Position numbers and translations under genes: made by a program. A DNA stretch of 64,000 nucleotides, taken from Rhinopomastus cyanomelas. Lineage: Eukaryota > Chordata > Aves > Bucerotiformes > Rhinopomastidae. Below the pieces are notes generated by a model. The model made no database searches. It was not told the origin of the DNA and worked only from the letters and a program-made list of their open reading frames with translations. Numbering within the stretch: the stretch's first letter is position 1; each line of letters starts with the position of its first letter. The stretch is from the NCBI GenBank assembly GCA_013400115.1, contig VXBP01002224.1, positions 622,110-686,109 on the forward strand, read 5' to 3'. Below, piece by piece: positions 1-13,300 of the stretch.

Positions 1-1868
1 CCCAGAAAATTAATTCTGAAGCAGTCTGCAGCCAAGCAGCATTAGCCTCTGTTTCTGATTTTATACTCGACAAAACATTCTGTTAACACTGGATTTAAGG
101 ATATCCCTCAAACACAGAGAAATGCAAAAATTCAGTTGTCACAGTGCTCCACTAAATTACAGAATATTAAATAATGTATACTTCCCTGGGGGCTTCATCT
201 TTAAATGCAATTGTTGCTGCACAGATCAAAATTACCTTTATCCCTCTGATGCTTATCTGCACAGATAGCTGTAGCTTCTGAGGAGTAGCTCATCTTTTAC
301 CCATAAATATAAGAATTAGCTTTGCTCACTTCTAGCCTGACTTTACCAGTTGCTGACCACCTCCTCTGTGGCTCAGAGCACTTCCACCCCACAGCAGACT
401 CAGCCTGTGCACTCGGATAGACTCCCCCCTGAAACCCACACCAAGGTGTGTGCTCAGGGTCAGCTCACAGGAGGAAGATGCTGAGCATCACACGGCACAC
501 ATAAGGCCATTACTCTGCTTTCCTATCTATCACAGCTGCAGGACTCAGGCAACTGTAGAGGTGACAAAAGAGCTGAGGGACTTACTTCCTAAATAATCCG
601 TATTTCTAAACTGCAGATTGTCTGCAGTGCTGCTTAGTGCTGTTGTTCAAAACCCCTTCTGCAAGAAGATGCATTAGAAAACAAACGTATAGTCAATGTA
701 AGGAAATTATGATCATTCTTATTATAGGCATTAAGCCAGCATTTCATCAAAGCCAGCTTCATTCAAACCTTACTAACACTGAATGATTGAAAAACAAAAA
801 TACTTGTATTTTAAGCAGAAGATATTTACATCCTTATCAAACCTTTAAAGTTATTTTGCTTTAAATCTGAGGACTAGCATGAAATAAATTTCCACTCTGC
901 TTGGTGAGATAAGAGATCAGCCTCCTATTTCTTCTTCAGGGTACAATAAATTCAACACAAAATTTGGTTTGTGTTTAGTGCAGGGATTGAATGACTTCAA
1001 GACAAGAAAATGGGCACGTTTCACAGCCTTGTATAATCTTTTTCTCCTACGAGTTAGCTTTCTTCTTAAAGCAGTTTCTTGTTAAACAAAACACTGGTAT
1101 TTTGCATCTCTTCTTGGACTACGTAAGAGCTTGACCAAACTGGAATACACTTACAAATTGCTTCGTTTTTCTTAGTGGCCTTTCTTTACAGTGGTATCTT
1201 TCAGGGCATGTTTTTACTAAGCAAGTTATTATCTAAAAAGACGCCATATGTGCAAACTCATTTGCTCCACTTGCTTTATGGAAAGAAAACGAGCCCTGCT
1301 TTCCACAAATAGCTGTGGTTTTCATGTCACCAAAGGGCACATAGCCTGGCTGTACCCACCGAGTTATCACAAAATGGACTTGGCTGCAGAATGCCATGTT
1401 TCGTTAGAGACACGTGATTGACACAGACCAACCACCTTGGGTAGAGAGCTCGTGTTAATCAGCCACATACACAAACAAGTGCTCAATCCACACCATTTAT
1501 CCAGTTTGCATGGATAATGCAAAAAACGAAAACGGTGATTCTTTTAGGACTAGTAACTAATCCTTAACTTTTGTGTCCAGATGTCTCAAGAGCCATGCTT
1601 AAGTGCCTGACTAGAAACACTAATAAAACCTGCATTTAAAGAGTTAGACTCCACCCTACTCGGTCAAAGAGAGTTTGTTCTCCAGCTGAGCCATCATCTA
1701 CCTTCTTCTAACCTGCTGTAGATGACTCCAGTTCTGACAGAAAAACAAGAGGTCTATCACATCTCATTAGCAGCATGCATGCACCTAAAGTTACTGGACA
1801 GAAAATTTTCCAAGATGCATCTGTTGTTAACTTCTCTAACTTCTCTGTATTTTAAGAAAAGTGAAAGC
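1..1868. other. Intronic, nothing recognised
   Basis: AT-rich, with no family-like ORF, no clear splice-bounded exon and no CR1 piece. Confidence 0.6.
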
Positions 1869-1963
1869 ATGACTTGGTCTAGGTGATCCTGCTGTGGCAG
1901 GGGGATTGGACTGGATGATCTTTCAAGGTCCCTTCCAATCCCTAATGATTCTGTGATTCTATG
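1869..1963 (+). mobile_element. CR1 LINE 3' end, short copy
   Basis: This fragment of about 95 bp begins at TGACTTGGTCTAGG, runs through the conserved TTGGACTGGATGATCTTT block and the CCCTTCCAATCCCTAATG block, and ends in ATTCTGTGATTCTATG. That is the terminal 3' UTR of a CR1 retroposon. It lacks any coding part. It carries GTGGCAG where the longer same-lineage copies have GTGTCAG. Confidence 0.95.
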
Positions 1964-4555
1964 AGTCATCAATGTGTCAGCTCAAAGGTTAATAGTAGAT
2001 CCAAAGAATGAGCCAAGGTTCAGAGCAACCTGTATACCGCTACCGGGTAGCGAAGTGGCACTTCATTGCTGTTTTATCCAGAAAATGTTATCACCTAAAT
2101 CAGCTTTGGATACTCATATTTTTATTTAGGAAATCAAAAAATTCACTGATCTTGAATAGAAGCCATACACATCACCTCACCACGCACATTGAAAAGTAAG
2201 ATAATTTTTCAGTACAGCCTGCAGGTCTTCTCCATAGGTATTTTATAATGATTCAGGGTGTGGGTGAGACGTGTCCACCCTTGCAGAGACTGATTTCTCC
2301 AAGGGAAGGGTATCGGTAAATGAAGTCTTATGAAGTGGCACAGTTTGCACAGAAGCACAAAACGGTCCGAGCCACAAAGTTTTGTTAAAGTCTTCTCAGC
2401 TTTTAGTTAAACTATGCCAGAAATATATGGGAATAAACAAACAGAGTAGGAAAAGAAGGCAGAAGAAAGTAATAATCTTAACTGTGAGGAATGGGGCAAA
2501 TGTAAACTGAAAGAGCCTCTGTGTAGAACAGAGACTATAAAAGGAAGACTGTTTAGTGCTAAATCTGTTTTGTGTAGGCTTCCTTAGAAAAACCACACTA
2601 GCTGTCCAAAAGCTTTACCCCTGGCACACGTACACATTTGGTCCAAGAAACAGAAAGAAAGAAAATTCCTAAACCTCCCCCCAGAGCTTGGAAACAATGG
2701 ATTTTTGAGTTGATAACTTTGTAAGAAAAGTGAGCAATGCTACAAAGATCACAGCAAGCACCATTCCTCAGAGAGACTCTCAGCGATGGCCATGAGGTGT
2801 CTCAGGAACTCAACTTTGCAGTGGGATAAGAGATCACTGTAGCAGAACAGTCACCTCCTTTCACACCTTGAGCCCAGCAACCACAAGGGCCCCGCAGAGG
2901 GGGAAGCCTCAAACTGGCAGTGTCTAATTTGGTTTTGTTTATGTTCCCATGTTCCCTATTGATCTGCATAGGGCTTGGAATCAACAGCAAAGACCAGGAA
3001 CCTCCCCAGTAAAACCTGCAGAAGCAAAGCAACCTCAGAATGATGCTTCCCACTCCAAATCAGAAGGAACAACCAGATCCGCTGGGCAGCAATTGCAAAG
3101 TAGCCCCAAGGTCCACTCAGTACAATGCTCCACATACAGATCAATGTCTGTTTTAATACATGTTGGTGCTGCAAACTGGGCTTCCTCGTGGATATGGAAT
3201 GAGCACTGCCCATGGAGGTAGAGCATAAAGCCCTTAACAAGGAGAAACAGGAATAACAAATGTAATAGGGAGAAGAAAGAAGAAAAGCAAAGCCGGAAAA
3301 TCCTTTGGGAACAGTTAAACCATCAACTATCAGTAGACTCTCTAATTAACACATACACTGATTCCACAAGAAGACACGGGTGTCTACCCTCTAGCAAGAA
3401 TAGAGACTGAATAGTTTGGACACTTCGTGTAATAGATACTTGACAGTCATCAAAATAGCCTCACTGGAGAAATCTTCACAACCTTCTCAAGACACTACAA
3501 AGCTCATAGTATCCACGCAGCAAGAAATAGTCCTGCTCTCACCAGAAATTAGTTAGGAAAGGCAAACCAAAAGATAATGCTTGCTGATTTTCCTTTAAAG
3601 TACAGTCTGGACTACACCACACCTGGGACCAGGCAGCACATCTACCAAAAGATCCACTCTGTTTTGGAAGTTCTTTCCTTTCTAAACAAGGGTACCAGAG
3701 CTTCCAGTGCTGCCAGTGTTATGTGCAATATACAGGCATTGGTTATCATTTAGTTTTAAAGAGTTCCGCGCACACCCTGCATATTTCAGCCCATACAGAA
3801 ACCAGACTAAGATACCTTCCTGCTGTTATGGGCTTTCCCTTATGAACCTGCTGGAAGGCTGTATTTCTTTTCCTCTCATATGCATAGACATTCAGTCACT
3901 GCATGAACAAAGCACTGGCATGTTTTTCATGTATGTGATGTGTGCATTTCCAGCTGTAGTGTAAGAAGTGCCAGGACTTCCCGCTGTGGAATAACAAATG
4001 AACTTTAGTCCCTTAATCAGAAAAGACAGTAACGAAATACCCAAACAAATTAACTAGTCCATGGTTTTCTGCCTGCAGGTGTCTGAGGTCCATGAAAGCA
4101 GGTGAAAGGCAGCATGCCCTGTGACGGACACACGCTGCAGCCTTGCTCCAGGTCAAGGCCCAGCACCAGCCGGAGTGTACAGAGAGCTTCTCCTCCCCCA
4201 GTTCCAAGTTGTACATTCAGGCCTCTGAGGTATTTATACAAATAAACAGTAGTGTAGTCTTTCCTATTTGTTCTTTTTCCATTAAAGTTTGCTCTCAGTG
4301 CCGACAGCCATTTATTTTCAACAGCAGCATCAAGGTAGGACAGCTTGTGCGGGCACTGCTGTTGCATGGGTTGGCATAACCAAGTCCCACACTTCCAGCA
4401 ATGCCAGGAACAAGTGCTGTGGTTAAACAGCCAGGAGACATCTCTGTCAGCAACTGGAAAAACCTACCACACAGCTGCTCTCAAATAAAAGATCATGCTA
4501 ACTACCAAAACAGCAGTCCTTTCTACAGTTCAGAAGTTTCTTCCATACCTTCATG

Positions 4556-4642
4556 ACACTATTTCAAATAATGAATTTTATTTTACTATAAAATATATAA
4601 TATAACATTTATACATTTATAAAATCTATACATTTAGATACT
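4556..4642. repeat. AT-rich low-complexity tract
   Basis: About 85 bp almost wholly A and T, with TATATAATATAAC and two TATACATTTA units. No function is visible. Confidence 0.8.
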
Positions 4643-5156
4643 TCCTATCTAAAACTTAAGAGGGAAAAGAGAGAGAACAGATTCTTCTTACTAGGAATAA
4701 TGCACCCAAGATTTGGAATTACTTCAAAGGGGCATCTATACATTAATAACAACACTAACAGCAAGAAAACAACACACAGCCAGAGGCTAGGAAGACAGAT
4801 AATTCTTCGAAGTAAACAAATAGAAATTAAGCAGATGCATTTTGCCTTTTTCTTAAAACCAAAGGTTCTTCTTCCCTTCTTCAAGATGAAGATGTCTCCT
4901 CTATGAAAGATTCGTATCAGAATTGTAATGGAAATTGCATGATGCCAAGGAAAGAAAAAGTAGGAAAGGCAGGACACACAAAAGGAGTGGAACCCACTGG
5001 CATTTAATTACAACTTTAAAAATTCCATCACAAAGAAGTTCACTTCAGAGTCTCAAATACTGGTACTAAAATGAAGGAAAAAGAGGAAATACACCCTGTA
5101 ACATGGAATATTTTTGTTGGAATAGTCAGTAATACATAGCAAGACACATAAATCTC

Positions 5157-5344
5157 ATTTGTACTTCCAAGGCAAGGGAACGCGCAAAGGCTGATGATGG
5201 TAAAATAAGCATCTGTTTCAGTAGCGTTGGGGCCAAGCTAAGTCACCAATTAAAAAAACAATTTGTACGTCCAAGGCAAGGGAATGCACAAAGGCTGATG
5301 ATGGATAGTGTTGGGGCCAAGCTAAGTCACCAATTAAAAAAACA
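5157..5344. repeat. Imperfect tandem duplication, two units
   Basis: Unit 1 (5157-5260, 104 bp) and unit 2 (5261-5344, 84 bp) both read ATTTGTAC-TCCAAGGCAAGG, GCAAAGGCTGATGATGG and GTTGGGGCCAAGCTAAGTCACC through AATTAAAAAAACA. Unit 2 lacks about 20 bp (the AAATAAGCATCTGTTTCAG stretch) and has a few substitutions. This is a local direct duplication inside PDE8B intron 1. Confidence 0.93.
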
Positions 5345-6009
5345 AGAGCTATTTCCTATACATCTGGATCAAAGTAATGACTTCATGCGCTCAGGGATTG
5401 GAAACGCTGTAGTTGTTTCATCACAGCACTCTGCACACATCATCCTGAGCCAGCCTGGTCATTCAAAATTAATTCACATTCCTCTACACATTACTACTCT
5501 ACCTCTGCCCTTTAGATACACTGAGGTGTTTTTTTCACTAATTCAGATGAAGAAGGATCAAAATAGCGAAAATGGATCCCAGGAACAAGCTCCTTAACAC
5601 CTAGATGTGGGGGGACAACTCTCTCCTACCACTCAGCAAAGAATACTGCCACTTGGGCCGTATTAAGGCTTCTTGCCACATTCTGATAAACAGTTATTTA
5701 ATTTCTGTGTGGCACCAAACTAACCCAAGAATACTAATTACATAACAGTCTCACATATGTGACTTAATCCTAATTTAATAATTTAAAACCTCAATGAACA
5801 CGTTACTGAGGCCTTAGGCCATTCTAAGGTCAGTACTCCATTCCAGAGGATGCTGCCAGCCACCTTTCACCCGCTGACGTCGGCTTTCTCAGAACATGAG
5901 TTGACATTGTCCATTCCGATGGGAAAGAAAAAATCCTTACAAGAAGTCACAAGTGAAATCATATTGTTTGAGGTCATACTTTTGGATATCTTACTATCAG
6001 ACCTATTTC

Positions 6010-6050
6010 CAGGTCCCTTCCAATCCCTAATGATTCTATGATTCTATGAT
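6010..6050 (+). mobile_element. CR1 LINE 3' tail, very short
   Basis: Only the last 40 or so bases of a CR1 are present: AGGTCCCTTCCAATCCC followed by TAATG and three ATTCTATG-type tail units. It belongs to the same lineage as the copies at 1869 and 10291 by its CCAATCCCTAATG block. Confidence 0.9.
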
Positions 6051-9000
6051 TTTGTGTGGCTTGCGCATCTCACTTATGATCCAAGATCTCAGAAACCCCG
6101 AACACTTTAATGATTTTTTATTGTTTATTGAGCTGCTAACCTCAAGTACTGAGGCTGCCCTGGGAAGCAGCTGTGCCAGGGCACACTATGCAGGCCAGCA
6201 GAGCCCCAAGGAAAAGGGCAGAGGCAGCGAGGAAGGAAGCACAGCGGACTGCTCCAGCCACTTATCAGACTGGAGCACTGGGGATGCAGAGGATTACTGG
6301 TCCCTCGGTTTTGTTTTTTGAAGGAATATTAGCCAGTGTTCTGAGGAGACATGTAGTTCAGCTATCACCAAAAGAAAGCTTTGGTTTAAAATGACAGAAA
6401 AACGTTTAATTCTGATGGACTTGTTCCATTTTCCTCAGGCTTACTGCAACAGTTTAAGAAAAAGCACTTTTTAACAAGAGATACATTAATCTGCCTGGGC
6501 AGCTGAAAGCTACACGAGGCAAAGAACCTCGTGTCCTTCCAGGGGAGGGCTTCGGCTCCATCCTCCCCATCCGCAATAGCAGCGCTGACGTCAGCCAGGA
6601 TAACCACAGATAGAACAGCGCTGCTTACCAAAGACTGCGGTTGCAAAATCAGACACAGAATGCAACTCAACACAGCCAGCTCGGTTTGTCTCAACACTTT
6701 CATCTTATTTTTACTTTAAAACGTCAGGGATTAAAATTAATTCTGAATGCATTTAGTTATGAAAACAAACACATGCAAATATATGGAAATGAGAAATGTA
6801 TTCTTTTGAGATAATAAGATTGAAGTATTTTCCTCCAATTGATAACTGAAGTCTCTTAGATCTAGTGTTAATTTTCTTTCTTTTTTTACTGTAAATAACT
6901 GGGACACTGGATACCAGTGCTGTCATTAATTCTGCCAGTAAATGGAAAAGTAACCCATTACTGAGCAAAATTATTTCTAATTGTGCGTGCAACTTTTGCA
7001 CATTCTCTATGCATAAAGAAGGGAAAGTTTATGTCTTTCAAAAAAGTATGTGTCATTATAGAGAGTGAGTTCACAGAGAGTGAATCACATCACTTTTTAA
7101 ATTTTATTTTTATATTTGTACTATATAAACACTGAAGTGCACAGTAGTTCTAGAAACACACAATCTTTGTCCCAGTGACTTTACTTTCTAAGAAGGGATT
7201 TCTTGTTAGTGCTAATTCTTTGAACTTTTTCAGATTGATAATCAAAAACAAAGACCTGTACAAACTGTGTGTGCTACTGCCTGCTAACACAAATAAGACA
7301 GCATATGGGCAGTATCATTGCTTGTTTCTCTTCCCAAATCTGTTTTCCTCAATGTAGCATGACCCCCTCCTCTGCCTCTCTCTAGCAGACATGAACACGA
7401 CTAAGCCAAACACAGCCAGTCATTCCTGAACATTAGCAATGACATCTGAAATCCTGAAGCTATTGGAATGAGAAACAGTTTTCAAATACATATTTCCTTT
7501 TTTAAAATGTCACATTGACTAAGGCTTTGATTAACACTTCAGCAAATTCTGGTATCATTCACAGCCAGAGAAAAACAAGGAAAAAGAAACAGAGAAGCAA
7601 CTAGAAACAAAACAAAAACCCACACAGAAAAATAAATAACCACAGCTCCAGCCACAGAAAAGAAATCTCCTATAATTTAGTCAAAGCTAAATGAGACTTT
7701 TAAAACTAACAACCATGTGTAGTCCCTTGCACCGCAGTTGCTTATCTGTCACAAAGCAGAAGAGCTACATGATGGCCCTGACTGACCAGTCTGCGTCACT
7801 CAAAGTTAGGATTTGACCATCTTCCTACTTGAGAGATGAAACCCAAATATCACTCTAGATGCCAAAAGTCTTTGCCAAGGCACAGTGTGATCAGTCTCAA
7901 GAATTCTTAAAGGAGGAATCTGGTGGTTGTCAAACAGTTGCTGAAAGTACTGAGGACCTTTCCCAGGCACCTCTCTTATCTGTGCCACGTTTGCTGTGTA
8001 AGTTTCTTTCGGGTCATTTCTACGTCTATGGTGCTTTGCTTGGAAAGGGGTTGTAAAGTTTAGAAATACCTACGTAACAGCCCTGAAAAACTGCTGTTTC
8101 TCTAAGTGCAGCCAGAATCAAGCAATGGCTTCCTCTAAGAAGAGAAGAATTTTCAAATTGCAAAGAAGTGCTGAGCCAAAGATGTACTCTGAGTGTGAAA
8201 CAACATCATGTGAGTGACATGAAAACAGACTGGGGACTCCTGATCCCAGGGCACACGAACACCAAGTGCACCGAAGAGACTGAGCTTGCTTTGTTTCTCA
8301 TTGGAGGGTGTTTACCCTGCAAAAGGCAGCAAACGTGTGGTCTGTGGAACAATATTGTCATGAACTTCAAAAATTGAACAGCCTAATGTTTATATAGAGG
8401 ACAAGGCATTTTGAAAAGTTATTATATCACAGGCAAAAAAAAATGGAACAAAAAACCATGTACAATAATTAGATTTTATGCTTATTTTCCATGGACTAAA
8501 CTGGAAGATCATAAGATGTAGAAGAAATGACTGCTGAGATTCAATAAAGAGCTGAGATTCAATAAAGAGCTTCCCCACAATATGCAAACCCATCTCCAGC
8601 CTCGATAAAGATACGGAACCAATATGCCCTAGCCTATTTTTGTCCTAAGACTTGAATTTACAGACTTTGTGATGAAACATTATAAATATTACTTTATTAC
8701 ATGTTTTCTGACGTTTGTGCACTTGCTGTTTGGCATACTGATGATGACCAATATCAATCTAGGGAAGAAAGTTTTGTCTGGCAGAGCTCTCCAAAGTTCA
8801 GCCAGGTTCACACACTGGGCTCTACCATGCACACACATACACACGGAGGAGTCTAGCATGGCACCAAGAGACCTCCGTAGGCTAAAGCCAGCACAAAACA
8901 CTCTCCAGTTTTTGGTACTCATATGTCAGATGAGAAAAGAACTGCCAAAATCAGGATGGCTCTAAGAAAACAAGCCTTTCTGTGAGATCTATGGGCTTGA

Positions 9001-10118
9001 AGCACCAGCTGTGATCCAGAATGGCTTTGTCCGAGTCCAGCACATTTTCCTGGTTAATCTGCATAATAGCACTTAAATAAAATTTCACCCCAGCCTCAAC
9101 ATAATCAAGACGAGAGTCAAGCCTCTCTCAGTCTGTTCACAGTACTCTCAAGAAATCAAAGAGGAACAGTTGATGACCCACAAACAAGACTCTGGAGTAC
9201 ACAGTCACTGAATGTAACTCCTTAAGCGTGGTGGCACTTGTCGACAACTTTTCAGTCACATACTCTGCGAGTGCAAAAGAGAATTAATAGTTCTGAAGGC
9301 TACTGAAAAAAGTAAATTAGCAGTTAGAGATGTCAAAGACACAATGAAAATGAACTTTTGAAAAAAAATATGGCAGTTGTGGTAGCTGTTGGGAGAGTAT
9401 CTGGAGGAAAATAACGATTTTTCTATTCAGTCCTCGTCACAAAATTAATTTGACCTTTGCTACCCCAGGAAGCCACTTCAAGTTCCCCATCAAGAGGAAA
9501 ACCCACTTTCCGCTTCTGATCAAAATTTGGTTTGATCATAACCCTTTCTACAGATATTCCCTTTTTACAGCAAGTATCTGAATTGACACAGTTACAAAAC
9601 CAGATGAAAAGTGTTTAATATTTATATGAAATTGTGTCAGCAGCAGCTGAATCACAAAAGACTAGAGTCCATGATTACCGTACTTTGCGACCGCCTCTAT
9701 TCATATATTTAAATAACTAACATTCATATCCACAAACTTAATTGATTTCCAAAATGACTAATTATTTATGTTTTGTGCTATGAAAAACAAGACTTGTCCC
9801 CCACAATGTCACTTCTTTTGGTTAAGTAACACAAGAACATACATACAACTTAAAATGTTAGTGAAGAAAAAGCATTAATCTTAGAACGACACTGCAATTT
9901 TGAAAGCTGATGACACAGTATGGCAGATTAGACAAATTTACTGTATTTTAGCTGAAGTTAGAGAAAAAATAGTTTTGTTTGTGTACACGTGTTAAAGTAC
10001 TTTTCTAATATCAGATTGATTTATAATAATGGCATTTTAAGGGCTATTGACCTTGGTGTAAATGATTAAGAGCACACTGGCTCTACTAAATATAGCTATG
10101 CTTCTTTACAAACAAAAG
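6051..10118. other. Intronic, no gene recognised
   Basis: AT-rich, with an A-rich stretch at about 7566-7665, a diffuse AGAGAGTGA pair near 7060-7085 and the 18-bp tandem at 8534. No exon seen. Confidence 0.6.
8534..8569. repeat. 18-bp tandem repeat, two copies
   Basis: CTGAGATTCAATAAAGAG occurs twice in perfect tandem, followed by CTT. Each unit contains AATAAA by chance. Nothing suggests a polyadenylation function here. Confidence 0.9.
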
Positions 10119-10182
10119 GTTAACGGCTGGACTGGATGATCTTAAAGGTCTTTTCCAACCCGAACAATTCCATAATTGCATG
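10119..10182 (+). mobile_element. CR1 LINE 3' tail, first of three in a row
   Basis: It begins GGTTAACGGCTGGACTGG, continues GATGATCTTAAAGG and TCTTTTCCAACC, and ends in a decayed tail (ATTCCATAATTGCATG). Its TTAAAGGTCTTTTCC wording marks an older CR1 subfamily than the copy at 10291. Divergence of the tail also suggests age. Confidence 0.88.
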
Positions 10183-10290
10183 TAGTGCTGAAGGACATGA
10201 CTTGGTGGTGACCTGGGAGTGCTGGGCTAACAGAGTGGACTTGATGATCTTAAAGGTCTCCTCCAACAAAAATTATTCTGTGTTCTGTGT
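10183..10290 (+). mobile_element. CR1 LINE 3' end, second of three in a row
   Basis: It starts immediately after the preceding tail with TGCTGAAGGACATGACTTGG, then GGTGACCTGGGAGTGCTGGG, GACTTGATGATCTTAAAGG and a tail ATTATTCTGTGTTCTGTG. The GGACATG-TTGGTGGT-GACCTGG block is typical of a different CR1 subfamily from the third copy. Confidence 0.9.
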
Positions 10291-10381
10291 GACTTGGTCT
10301 AGGTGATCCTGCTGTGGCAGGGGGATTGGACTAGATGATCTTTCAAGGTCCCTTCGAATCCCTAATGATTCTATGATTCTG
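10291..10381 (+). mobile_element. CR1 LINE 3' end, third of three in a row
   Basis: Starts GACTTGGTCTAGGTGATCC directly after the tail of the second copy and ends ATTCTATGATTCT. It is nearly identical to the copy at 1869-1963, including the GTGGCAG and TTTCAAGG variants, and begins at the same CR1 position. Confidence 0.95.
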
Positions 10382-13300
10382 GGATAGAGCTGTATGCCAG
10401 TTGGTGAGAAGCTAGGCCCTCCTCAAAGACCTTCATCCAACAAAAGTGCTTCATTTAAAAAAAAAAAGAAAAAGGCAATAAATGCTATTTTGAGGCAGTT
10501 GAGGTGTTGATGTGACTTATATCAGGGAGATGATCTTATGACCAAAAAAGATATAGATGCATACATACATGAGCATTAGAAACATGAAAACAGCAGTCAC
10601 AGGCAGAACACAACAGCGAAAGGAAGAGAAGGGACTGTAGGAAGGAACCTCCGCTACGTGTAACTGAACAAGTTAAATAAAAACTACAGACCACCATGAA
10701 TGCCAAAGCAGCAAGGTCAAGCAGAAACAAGCAGTAAAATGGCAGAGGCAATGTGGCATGACAGCACTGGTGTCCCACGCTGCCTGTCTGCCTTGCCACC
10801 ACATTGTCACCACATCACACCAGGTAATTCAATATCTTCCATACGACAATAGTTTATCCCATACTCAAACACAAATCTGGACTAGCTTCATGAGATAATT
10901 ATTAACATTAAATCGGTTCTTAACAATGCAATTAATTAACCAAGAGTTCAACTTTTCCGTAATAACCTCGAGTTGCAGAACGCAGAGCCGCATACTTTCA
11001 GCCAATTCCGAAGAGCAGTGTCCTACAGTAAAAGGCACACAAACAGCAACAGAGGACAAAGGCCATTAACAATCACTTATTTGACCTAATTCAAGGACTA
11101 GTCCCCTCTGTTTGTTCTACTGCCTAGTCTAGCCTACACGCCTTGCTGACAAAAAATGTCCTTTCTTACCAAAGGCTTGCAGATAACCACACCAGGATTT
11201 CATGCCTTAGCCAGACTATCTGCTGTTCCATCTGCCTGTCCAAATGAAGAAAAATTCCCAAAGAAGTGCCAGTGTCATGGCAGCCCTGAGTGCTACCAGA
11301 GGTCCTTGGAGCTCTCACTGCTACAAAAGGTATCATCAACTGCCAGAAACTATAAACAGTCCAAAAGCTCTACAAGGAGAAAAAGGGCTCTATGTTCTGG
11401 CTCTGTACCAGGATCGCAGTTCAATCCATTTCATTTTCACAGTCCTTAAATCCTGGCATAGTACAACACAAGTGTCCTTTCTCACTGCAAATGGAGCTAA
11501 CATTAGCAAAACTGGTTTTGCTGGTATACTTCATACCAGTTCCTCAAATGAAAAATGCTATTCTAATAAAAGCATATTTTTCCCCTCAACCTCTACTGCT
11601 ACATCTATAGCAGCTTTTTCCAGTATGAAGTATTATTAAAGGTCCAAATCCTTCACTGTTATTCCTCATCAGTCCTGGCCTTGGCTGTATTAGACTTTGC
11701 CTGAATTAGAAATGCATCCTAACTCTAACTCCACAGGTCAAGAAATACAGGAAAGCTTTATTGTATTTGTACTCTCAAACAGCACAAACTGTGCCGTCTC
11801 TAGCACAAGAGCATCACTACTGCTGCAATTAGAGGCAGAGCTTTGCCCTAGTCAGTCAGTAAGAAATCACCAACATAAAGAACAGACTCTTGCAGTACTA
11901 ACAGATTTCTTTGAAACAGCATTTACTCTTTCTCCAAGGCCAAGCTGAAGAAACCCAGCTGGCCAAGCTGCACTTGAACTGCAAGTTCAGTCTCCATTTA
12001 TTTTAGTCTTATCATAAATTTTCTTATCATGGAGAAGGACAAAGCACAAATATAAACCAGATCATTTCATTTCTAAAGAAATAAATAACAATGAACCATC
12101 CTCTATTTTTAAGGGAGCTCAGTAACAAGGAACTGCATGTGTATGATCCTTTTTAAAAAGTTGAAAATTACTGCAGGTCTTCAATCAATGTCATACAAGA
12201 GCTGCAGTCTGTACACCTGAGCCACAGTCACTTGCCCTCACCCCAGCACCACTGTTTGCTTGGCAGTGTATGTAAAACATCTTTGGCTTTAACAAGCCAC
12301 GTGGTATCCGTATTAGGAGAGCCTATACTACAGATAAAAGTATTTCCAGTACTTCTTAGAAGAGGCCTTCACTGGTTTTAGAAGAAGCAGGACTGCAGTA
12401 ATAAATCCAATCTTTTGAAGCCTGAGCTGGAAGTTGTAGCCACCTGTCAGCAGGTTCACTGTATGATGTATTGGGGAACTTTGGCAGCAAAGAAGCTGTA
12501 GCCTGCAGTTAATGAGCTGTTCAAAGTAGCTGTGAAATTGTCAACTTGATTAAGCCAAGTTCAGTTAATATTCATCTTTCAAAAATTGTGTGTGAAGAAG
12601 CAGGCTCTGGAAGGCACTAGGCACAGTAGGGAAGTGCTGTGTACTTTTCTAAACCAGGAAATTAAGAGCTTATCACGTAAGACATTGTGCTATTTTATGA
12701 ACCTTTTAAAGAAAGCCCCCTGGCTGTCCCAGCACGTCAGGAGTTTTCATGGTTTTTTCTATGTTTAAAAAATTGAGCAGGATAAGCCCTTGAGAACAGT
12801 CAGTGATGGTTTAAGATGGCATGACCTCTAAGAAGACATGTATGACATAGAGAGAAGGAGGAGACCCCTCTGAGGAAACCCTTGTGAGGGTCTAAGCTCT
12901 CAGCATGCAGTGTTCTGTAGATGTGTGCGTCGACATGGCAGCCATGCCCTACTCAGATGAAGGCAGACTACTTCGGAAAGCTTGTTTTTCATGGTTGTGA
13001 ATAAAGCACTTCAAATACATACCACTGACTTCGCTGTAGCTTAACCAGGTTACCATGGGTTAAAGACCCTGTGCAAGCTTATTTTTTAATAAGACATTAG
13101 GGTATAGCAAGGCAGGGGTTTGTAGTCTATTTTGACTAACTGCAAGGTAATTGGCAAGTATCCTGTACATAGGTGTTCCTCTGCACTGTCTGCTTGTGTC
13201 TCTTCTGGGACAAAACATCTGCAGTTTCCAAACAGAGTTACAGCAGGCAATTCATCTAAGTGTAAGAGCTTGTGTTTAAACAATTATCATTTGCCTCAGT

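Larger units (their letters stand above)
1964..6009. other. Intronic, only simple and local repeats
   Basis: Holds the AT tract at 4556 and the tandem duplication at 5157. Several frames of 60-110 codons overlap on both strands and show no family motif, so I treat them as chance. Confidence 0.6.

Noticed and set aside
8534..8569. Two AATAAA words as a polyadenylation site
   Set aside because: They are part of an 18-bp tandem repeat within the intron, and no gene end is near.
11156..11639. Overlapping plus-strand frames of 97 and 131 codons
   Set aside because: Several frames of the same strand are open over the same DNA, with no motif and no splice-bounded exon; typical chance frames in an intron.
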